From Cyclostephanos tholiformis (Eukaryota > Bacillariophyta > Thalassiosirophyceae > Thalassiosirales > Thalassiosiraceae): 17,296 bases of DNA. Position 1 is the stretch's first letter. Each line of letters opens with the position of its first letter. The notes beneath the pieces are model-generated. The model ran no database searches. It was not told where the DNA came from and worked only from the letters and a program-made list of their open reading frames with translations. Below are positions 1 through 6,400 of this stretch, in pieces. Location of the stretch: contig JALLPB010000341.1 of NCBI GenBank assembly GCA_036939975.1, positions 1-17,296 of the forward strand, written 5' to 3'. The translations under genes were made by a program, and so were the position numbers.

Positions 1-175
1 ACTTAGGGTTAATTTCAGATTCGATATCAGATGGTCCAATTAACCATCTAATATCGAATCCATCTTAGAGTTAATCATCTAAAGTCAGATCTAGATGACT
101 GCGGAATCATCTAGATCCGATATTAAATGACTGCGGAATCATCAAGATCCGACTTTAGATGATTCCGCAGTCCTC
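1..175. repeat. Nested inverted and direct repeats at the downstream edge of the left gypsy relic
   Basis: Three overlapping symmetries can be read directly. Positions 18-35 and 43-60 are inverted copies (18 bp, one mismatch, 7-nt loop). Positions 75-98 and 139-162 are inverted copies (24 bp, two mismatches). The 15-mer GACTGCGGAATCATC occurs at 97-111 and 129-143, and its reverse complement at 158-172. The block starts where the degenerate integrase reading of the gypsy relic runs out. It could be the remains of an LTR or 3' untranslated region, a small foldback element inserted there, or part of a palindromic satellite. The window edge cuts it off, so its full extent is unknown. Confidence 0.75.
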
Positions 176-1263
176 TAATATCGACTCCACCGAGATTTGA
201 TATTAGCTGTGACAGATCTTGACCGTGCCATTCGCCATCACTTCTGTGATTCAAAAAGGGCCTCTTGCATAAGTCGAGGGCGCAATTTTTGGGTTGTTGC
301 GTCATTCATATGGTTTAAACAAGATGAGAACCTTGTCTCCAACCTTGTATTTGTGCTCCAATATCTTTTTATTATCTTGCACATTGTTTTCAATTGCTTG
401 CCTGGTATGAATAACCTCTAGTCATTCCCAGTCGATAGTTACCTTTTGTCGAAAAATGAGATCGTAACCAAAAGAAAACTGCGCCGGTGAATATGTATTT
501 TGAGCCGGCAATGTAACACAAAGTGCAAATGCACACGTTTGAATTAGCATGTTGATATCATTGCTCCAAGCAGCAGCAAAAATTGTGGCTCAGAGCTGCT
601 CCCCCGCGTGCCCTGGATGCGCTTGACGATGGCATTGGCAGTCGGATTTTTAATGGTGGTTGGTTTGCTTTGGATTCCGTAGCTCTCTAGCATCTCCTGG
701 AATTTGCAGCCCATGAATTTGATGCAATTGTCATGGATAACTGTCTTGGGTCAAGGGTAGCGGCATAACCAATTTTTATCCAATGCTTTTGCAGTGGCGA
801 TAGACAAAGCACTCAAAATTCGTGCAAATTTGCTCCATCCGATGCAAGCATCTACCATAGAGAGTAGATGTATCTCAAATTTTGAGGTCCCACTGGTCTC
901 CTTGTTTTCATAACGAATCTTCCATGGTCCGCAACAATTGATATGAATCTGCTCCCAAGGATGATTGTCGCACAATGCCGAGGTCAAAGGGATCTTATCG
1001 TAGGCCTTCTTGTTGGTGGTCTTGTTGCGCTGGCAATTGTCGCATGTAGTGATGTGTTTTTTGTCTTTCCCTGGAACTTCAACAATGGTGATTCCATTCA
1101 CCTGCTTGTTGTTAGTGGTTTGTACCATCATGGCAGAACTGTCAGTGGAGTAGTCGTCAAGATCTGCATATCGGTTCTCACTCTTTGTCTCATCGATGAT
1201 GACCATGGGGCTCTTATTGGTTGGCAAGCTCTCTTTCTTGGTTGAATGTAAGTCTTTCTTCAA
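150..1263 (-). pseudogene. Gypsy protease-start/integrase fusion remnant
   Basis: From 1263 the frame reads 63 residues that match the protease-start region of the right gypsy copy. At about 1074 it switches to integrase: a zinc-binding CDNCQRNK stretch, then the core. The catalytic positions are altered. The first Asp is Asn (IHINCCGPW, codon 937-939). The second Asp is kept (HDNCIKF, codon 730-732). The Glu expected 36 residues later is Lys (AIVKRI, codon 622-624). A TGA at 751-753 interrupts the core. A frameshift follows near 595-610, after which the C-terminal part reads through several stops (YSPAQFSFGYDLIF, then YKVGDKVLIL) to about 150. No active integrase can be made from this. The 3' limit is approximate. 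Confidence 0.78.
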
Positions 1264-1269
1264 AGTCTT

Positions 1270-2123
1270 TTCTTTGCCGCTTTTGCTGGCCGGTTTGCTC
1301 CCTTAGTTTTTGTTGTCGGGGCAATCATTGTATTCATGGGCGCTGTCGTGTTTTTGGCAGGGATTCTTTCGATGCTCCGCCTTTGACTCGCCCCCATTCT
1401 TTCCTTTTGATTGTTGGTTCCCTGACTTTGCTTTATTTTGTTGTGCTCTAATGCCACGAATTCTCACTTCAGGCTTAGCTTTGAGTCGATGAGCAACATG
1501 AGATTCAAAATATCCGTGATGTTGTCGAGGTTGTCACCGCCGTCTCCCATGTACTTTTGCATTGCTTTGGGGGACAGACTTTTGACGATGATTTTGTTTA
1601 GATTTTTGACATCATGCAATTTTGCTTCAATTCCGAGGTATGGTAACATGTAGTTTATTTGAATGAGCAGATAAGTGCCAACGCAAAGATTGGTCTCGGG
1701 AATTTTGATGTTTCTGTTTTCCATAACTTTACATTGTTGCTTGAAAGCTTTTGGACCAAATGTCCTAGAGCCTAAATGTTGGAGGATTCGAATGAATTTC
1801 TTTTTTTGTTCGTCCTTGTCCCAGTCATCTTGATTGTTGACTAATTCCAGCCAATCGTCTCTCACCTGTCCTTCAAGAGCTCTAGACATGGTTTGGCAAA
1901 GCTTTTTTGTTTTGCCTTCTTCCCACATTTCATACATGTCCCCTAATGAGACCATTCGGTTCATTAGTGCAACGAGGTTAGCTTTGTTGTCACCTGTTTT
2001 CCAGCCGCGGATTTGCTTGCTTACTTTGGCTCCGTCGGACTCGGTGAATTTGGCTCTTATCATCTCATCGTTTGGTTTGAGATCTTTAAAATGGAGGATG
2101 CAATTGGTTTTCGGTTGCAATTG
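1270..2123 (-). pseudogene. Gypsy gag remnant with CX2HX3HX4C zinc-finger-like motif
   Basis: The main open segment (about 2120-1464, 218 codons with a non-ATG first codon) has the look of a retrotransposon capsid region, including RALEGQVRDDW. It stops at a TGA after the run SKLSLK. In another frame, just downstream (about 1380-1310), lies NPCQKHDSAHEYNDCPDN, a CX2HX3HX4C arrangement where a nucleocapsid zinc knuckle would sit, followed by a TAA. The right gypsy copy has the same motif in decayed form near 17050-17100. Upstream of 2120 the frame is lost, although an ATG in another frame lies near 2160. The assignment to gag rests on position, composition and the zinc motif. Confidence 0.7.
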
Positions 2124-2340
2124 ACCGATTTTGGAGTGTTGCTTTCTTTCCCCATCTTGGTGAAAGTGTCGTTGATCCTATCGAATGTAGTAGTTATTAT
2201 GATCAAAATGTCCATCTCCAAATAGGAAGCTAGAACTAAAAGTTATTGATAATAAAGAGTGAGCTCAGAATAATCTTAAGTCTATGTTTAAATATAGAAA
2301 ACTCAATAAAACCTGTAATCGAGCATAAGATACGATGCAC

Positions 2341-2740
2341 TGCTAAACAAGTGCCAAACTATCATCACCCCCTGCCGCCCCTACTTGCCTCCAGTAACCA
2401 CCCCTGCCTCCCGCCACCACCGATTTCTTCCACTGACGACAATATATAGCAGCCACGCAATGGATGGAGGCGCCATCATTGTCTGCATCGGCATACATTT
2501 GTAAGAAGCGTGGTGCATCGTTGACACGTCACGCGCCCGCTCAACAATTGCCGAGCTATCATCAATGCCCCCCCATCAACCCTACTAAAGTTGATTGTTA
2601 TGTGTAATGTAACACAATCGTTGCTTGATTCCTCTGGCAATGGCTGGCAACTGCAGTGATGGATGGAGGTGCCATCATTGCAGGGGGATGTGTTTGTAAT
2701 ATATTTTGCCGTGACGGCGAAATGGCACTCTCTGGACCAA
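2341..2740. repeat. Degenerate tandem duplication, unit about 198 bp
   Basis: Two pairs of similar segments occur at almost the same spacing. TGGATGGAGG(C/T)GCCATCATTG is at 2461-2481 and 2660-2680 (offset 199, one mismatch). TGCC(A/G)A(A/G)CTATCATCA-like sequence begins at 2352 and 2549 (offset 197), preceded in both by a similar GCTAAACAA/GCTCAACAA stretch. The sequence between the pairs is only weakly similar, so this is an old two-copy duplication with indels. The outer limits are estimates. Confidence 0.6.
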
Positions 2741-2768
2741 GACGGTTATAGAGGAGACCGCCATGATA

Positions 2769-2845
2769 GTCTCTACTGAGCCCAACTTGCACAGAACTTC
2801 ATTAAGGTGTACTAAAGACGCCCCCCACTTTGGCTCAGTAGAGAC
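2769..2845. repeat. 14-bp perfect inverted repeat
   Basis: GTCTCTACTGAGCC at 2769-2782 is the exact reverse complement of 2832-2845, with 49 bp between. It lies about 350 bp upstream of the RadA start codon. The arms could form a stem in RNA or be the edge of a small foldback repeat; nothing in the sequence decides this. Confidence 0.7.
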
Positions 2846-3191
2846 CCAATATCGAATGTGAGCTATTGATCGATCATCGGGGGTATTGATTTCCTGAGCA
2901 GTGAGATGAGATAAATGCCTTGCTTCTAAGTACAAACCTTTTTGACACTGTACTCCTATTTACAAAAAAAAAGTCTGTCTGTCACGGTGTCGTCTAAGGA
3001 GTGGGTGCGAGCTGCCTTTTCAGTTCCTACGTCCTTTACTAGTATTCCCTCGTGAAAAATCTGACAAGTTGCGAGCAACTGCTAACAACTCGCTAGTAAC
3101 CTGCGAAACAAGTTTTCCGGACAGCTGTTACCGGACTCGTAGTACTAGATACCCACACAAGTCCCTCCCCACACCCCACGTGATATTTGCA

Positions 3192-5915
3192 ATGCCGCAT
3201 GATGCCGCCTCCGGCGGCGTTCTCCCGTCCCGCGCCGCCGTCGTGGTTGCCACGCCGCATCAATCGCGATGCCCGAGGAGCGCGGAAACTCTACGATTCC
3301 TGCTGTCGCTGCTAGTGTTTACATCGAGCGGCACATCGTCGTTGCAGCTCGGAGGGGGCGTCGTCCCTACTAGCAGTTGCGTGGATGCGGGCCACATATC
3401 ATCATTCTCGTCATCGTCATCGATATCAGCACATAGTCCATCATCACCGACATCATCTAGATCAAAATTCAAGTCATCGCGCATACGCCATCGACCAATG
3501 GGGCTATGCGCATTCCCTAACAACAGGCGTGGCGGAGGCGGAGGCAATAACAATAAGCGCAGCAGAAATCCCGACAGTGACCACGATGATGACGACGACG
3601 ACGACGACGACGAGCCGCCGAGAATATCCACCAGTCCGCAAGAATTTCTGTACAGGATGCAGCGACAGGAGCAGCAGGAGCGGCTGGGGAGGGATAATGG
3701 GGATGGCGCTAACTCCAACAAAATGCAACACGACGGCATAATGATAAATAACATAGATAATGGTGGCGGCGCGGGGCGGGGAGGAGGGAGGACGCAGCCA
3801 GAAAGGAGGAATAGGAGTGGTGCATCCTCCTCCCCCTTCGCATCGGGGGGGGGGATCCTTACACGCGGGGGCATCGGGGGAATCGAAGGAATCGGCACGA
3901 AGAAGGGGGGGGGCAAAAAGGCGACGGCGTTCGTTTGCTCGAAGTGCGGCGCGGTGCATCCGCAATGGGTAGGCAGGTGCGGCGAGTGCGGGGAGTGGAA
4001 CACAGTCAACGAGCAGATGTCGTCGTCGCGCAATACTAGACCGATGACTGGCGGGATGATGGCATACGCCGACTTTGGGGGCAGGGGGTCATCGTCGTGG
4101 CTGGATGGGATATCCTCAGGCTTCGTCGGGGGCGGAGGCGGCGGCGCGAATCGCGGGAATAACGGGGGAGGTGGTCCGGTCCGCGTCACGGACGTATATC
4201 GGGAGATCCTCGACAACGATATCGACGGATCGTCATCGCGATATTCGTCGTGGGAGGAGGCATACGCGAGCGGATCGATGAAGGAGCGTCGAACGTCGAT
4301 ACCGCACGATCCGGAATTGAATTCCGTTCTCGGGGGTGGGATCATGCCCGGCTCGATAACGCTCGTCGGGGGCGATCCGGGCGTAGGAAAGTCGACGTTG
4401 TTGCTACAGACGGCCGGGAGCGTGGCGAGCGCCGCCGCTAGGTCGCCGGTGTGCCAAGGCGTCGGTATGGGACCGCCGGTGATCGTGCCGTCATCGACGA
4501 CGGATGACGGACGAGAAGGAGGAGGAGGGCCGGTCCTGTACGTTTCGGGGGAAGAGAACGCCGGCCAGATCGCATCCCGTGCATTGCGACTGGGCATACG
4601 CGATCCGGAGCTCTTGCTATGGTGCGAAACTGACGCCGACGCAATCGCCAATGCTGTAGTCGACTCCTTGATGTCGAATGACGATGGCTTCGTTCATGAC
4701 CCCTCGTCGTTGTCGACGTCGACATCGATTATGATGTCGCGTCCGCCGTCTTTGGTGATCATAGACTCTATCCAGACTATGACGTGTTTTGCCGCTGGAT
4801 CTTCTTCCGTAGGTGGGATGACTCAAGTCCGAGAGTGCGTGACGCTCTTCCTTCGCCTTGCCAAGTCCACGGGCGTGCCCGTGATGCTAGTGGGACATGT
4901 CACGAAAAACGGCGACGTCGCCGGGCCGCGAACCGTGGAGCATATGGTCGATTGTGTCCTATATCTGGAGGGAGGCGCACTCCTCGGAAGGAGTGGTGTC
5001 GGTGATAGCGCGGACGTTGGTGGCGGCGGGGGCACGTCGTCCCTGAGGGTCCTGCGCGCTGCAAAGAACCGATTCGGCTCCTCCGAGGAGGTAGGCGTGT
5101 ACGAGATGTCTCGTGATAGTGGACGTCTCGTGCCGATATCCGACCCGTCGTCGTTTTTCCTTTCTACCCGTCAGGACCATGTTGACGCTGAGGGATGCGC
5201 GATATCGGTGGCGCTGGAGGGAATTCGATCTATGACTGTGGAGGTGCAGGCCTTGGTGCCATGGAGCGCCGACGATCGAGGCGCCGGACGACGCATCGTC
5301 GACGGTATTTCGCATTCGCGCCTTCTCCTGATATTGGCGGTCCTGCAAAAGAGATACGGCATCTCCTTCCACAAGCGGGACGTGTATGTGAACGTAGTTG
5401 GGGGGATGCATCTTGGCAGCGGAGGTAGGGGAGGGTCTAAGGGTGGCAGCGGCGGTGGGGATGGATCCGACTTGGCCGTCGCCGTGTCGGTGGTGAGCAG
5501 TTTGTTGGGGATAAACGTCCGGTCTGACACCGCATTCGTCGGCGAGGTCGGTCTGTTGGGGGAGCTTCGGCCAGTGCACTCGTTAGAAAAGCGGATAAGC
5601 GAGGCCCGGAGGATGGGGTTCTCGAGGATCGTCACTCCGTCATCGCCCACTGGTCGGGGTGGGGGCAAAAGGAAACAGGGAAAGGATGCAGGACCGAGGG
5701 AAGTATCGGCAGGCGGTATTACCCAGCTCATGTGCGACAATGTGCTGGATGCGATTAACTGCGGACTAGTGACTCAACTTCCGACGAAGCGTACTGGGAG
5801 TGGTCCTGTGCTGAAAAAGCCCAAACGAACCCTTTCGTCATGGGATCGTGGCAGCAAAGATGATGGACCCGAGCTTCATGTAATAGTGGATGATGACGAC
5901 GATGATAACTTTTAA
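3192..5915 (+). CDS. radA: RadA/Sms-family DNA repair ATPase, probably organelle-targeted
   Basis: RadA/Sms is a bacterial-type RecA-like ATPase that promotes branch migration during recombinational repair; plant homologues work in organelles. All family parts are present, in order (907-aa numbering from the first in-frame ATG at 3192): a C4 zinc finger (CSKC...CGEC, Cys249, 252, 263, 266), Walker A GDPGVGKST (394-402), VSGEE (451-455), Walker B LVIID (521-525), the RadA signature KNRFG (625-629) and a Lon-like C-terminal domain (about 666-859) with NVVGG and GEVGLLGE. The frame is also open upstream but has no ATG there. Residues 1-248 are a Ser/Gly/Asp-rich extension with a hydrophobic stretch (RFLLSLLVF, about 35-43), plausibly a targeting region. 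Gly/Ser-rich inserts interrupt the ATPase and Lon-like domains, and the protein ends in an Asp tail. It is about twice the length of bacterial RadA (E. coli about 460 aa). The frame stays open through runs of 9-10 G. Confidence 0.93.
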   Translation: MPHDAASGGVLPSRAAVVVATPHQSRCPRSAETLRFLLSLLVFTSSGTSSLQLGGGVVPTSSCVDAGHISSFSSSSSISAHSPSSPTSSRSKFKSSRIRHRPMGLCAFPNNRRGGGGGNNNKRSRNPDSDHDDDDDDDDDEPPRISTSPQEFLYRMQRQEQQERLGRDNGDGANSNKMQHDGIMINNIDNGGGAGRGGGRTQPERRNRSGASSSPFASGGGILTRGGIGGIEGIGTKKGGGKKATAFVCSKCGAVHPQWVGRCGECGEWNTVNEQMSSSRNTRPMTGGMMAYADFGGRGSSSWLDGISSGFVGGGGGGANRGNNGGGGPVRVTDVYREILDNDIDGSSSRYSSWEEAYASGSMKERRTSIPHDPELNSVLGGGIMPGSITLVGGDPGVGKSTLLLQTAGSVASAAARSPVCQGVGMGPPVIVPSSTTDDGREGGGGPVLYVSGEENAGQIASRALRLGIRDPELLLWCETDADAIANAVVDSLMSNDDGFVHDPSSLSTSTSIMMSRPPSLVIIDSIQTMTCFAAGSSSVGGMTQVRECVTLFLRLAKSTGVPVMLVGHVTKNGDVAGPRTVEHMVDCVLYLEGGALLGRSGVGDSADVGGGGGTSSLRVLRAAKNRFGSSEEVGVYEMSRDSGRLVPISDPSSFFLSTRQDHVDAEGCAISVALEGIRSMTVEVQALVPWSADDRGAGRRIVDGISHSRLLLILAVLQKRYGISFHKRDVYVNVVGGMHLGSGGRGGSKGGSGGGDGSDLAVAVSVVSSLLGINVRSDTAFVGEVGLLGELRPVHSLEKRISEARRMGFSRIVTPSSPTGRGGGKRKQGKDAGPREVSAGGITQLMCDNVLDAINCGLVTQLPTKRTGSGPVLKKPKRTLSSWDRGSKDDGPELHVIVDDDDDDNF

Positions 5916-5919
5916 TAAA
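5914..5919 (+). terminator. AATAAA poly(A)-type signal overlapping the RadA stop codon
   Basis: AATAAA at 5914-5919 shares two bases with the TAA stop at 5913-5915. If used, it would give a very short 3' untranslated region, which fits the close convergent gene on the other strand. No other AATAAA was noted just downstream, but unusual signals could be used instead. Confidence 0.4.
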
Positions 5920-6014
5920 AACATGCACGACGTCTTAGGAATAAGTGAGTTTATTGTTACAGAGGGCGATACAGGGGCAACTTGCGACCTCCGATATCCA
6001 CCCCGAGTCGCGTT

Positions 6015-6154
6015 GTCCTGTTGAGCTCGCACACAGGTCCGGATGCAGTATTTGATGAGGAGTTATGGAGCAAGAAATTAAGATTTTTTTCAGGTCCTGG
6101 TGAGCTCGCACGGGACCGAAATGAGGAATCATGGAACAAGATTTGAAGAATTTT
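6015..6154. repeat. Imperfect tandem duplication with TGAGCTCGCAC motif
   Basis: GTCCTG(T/G)TGAGCTCGCAC occurs at 6015-6032 and 6094-6111 (offset 79). Each copy is followed by a second similar block, ATGAGGAGTTATGGAGCAAG at 6055 onward and ATGAGGAATCATGGAACAAG at 6121 onward (offset 66). The first copy therefore carries about 13 extra bases between the blocks. The duplication sits in the shared 3' region of two convergent genes. Confidence 0.7.
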
Positions 6155-6163
6155 ACAGTGTAG

Positions 6164-6169
6164 TTTATT
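6164..6169 (-). terminator. AATAAA poly(A)-type signal for the PDZ membrane protein gene
   Basis: TTTATT on the plus strand reads AATAAA on the minus strand, about 232 nt downstream of the TGA stop at 6403-6401. A second copy lies at 5955-5950. Either could direct 3' end formation. Which one is used cannot be told from sequence. Confidence 0.3.
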
Positions 6170-6400
6170 TTCATGCATGTAATCGTATCGTGCTACAATA
6201 TAAAGTAAAAATGGAAGTACGCTTGAACTTCAATGAGTGATGCCAAACTCAAAAAGCAACCCTCACCCTCTTAAGCAGTTCTGGGGAGGCAAAGAAATAT
6301 GCAACCGCGAGATCGGCACGGTTCAACTGAACGGCGGGCAATTAATCAAGCTGATATATCTTCGATCAGGCGATGGGCGATGTCGTCGAGATCGTGCGAT

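Larger units (their letters stand above)
150..2200 (-). mobile_element. Decayed Ty3/gypsy-type retrotransposon with an internal deletion (left copy)
   Basis: Reading on the minus strand, gag (about 2123-1270) is followed by a short protease-start segment. This runs directly into integrase (about 1074-150). The rest of protease, all of reverse transcriptase and RNase H are missing. The second gypsy relic at 15203-17296 shares the protease-start segment (VQTTNNKQVNGITIVEV in both), so the two belong to the same family. No LTR pair is recognisable. Stops and frameshifts throughout show the element is dead. It is AT-richer than the host genes, and its ends are approximate. Confidence 0.8.
2226..3068. 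other. Non-coding interval upstream of the RadA gene
   Basis: No convincing gene is seen here. The stretch contains a degenerate duplication of about 198 bp (about 2341-2740), a 14-bp inverted repeat (2769-2782 with 2832-2845) and an A-rich run near 2964-2972. Its right end must hold the promoter and 5' untranslated region of the RadA gene at 3192, but I could not identify a TATA box or a clear initiator. Confidence 0.6.
5916..6400. other. Convergent intergenic space between the RadA and PDZ-membrane-protein genes
   Basis: This 485-bp stretch separates two genes that point towards each other. It holds candidate 3' signals for both strands and a short tandem duplication (6015-6154). No supported gene is seen in it; the small open frames here lack family resemblance. 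Confidence 0.7.

Noticed and set aside
2598..2935. Overlapping short minus-strand frames
   Set aside because: They cross the duplicated and inverted repeats and resemble nothing; treated as chance.
3069..3191. Extension of RadA to a TTG at 3069
   Set aside because: A nuclear eukaryotic gene is expected to start at ATG, and the first in-frame ATG is at 3192.
3260..4651. Long open frame (463 codons) on the minus strand opposite RadA
   Set aside because: It lies wholly inside a well-supported RadA gene, has Pro/Ser/Asp runs that mirror the RadA codons, and shows no family motif.
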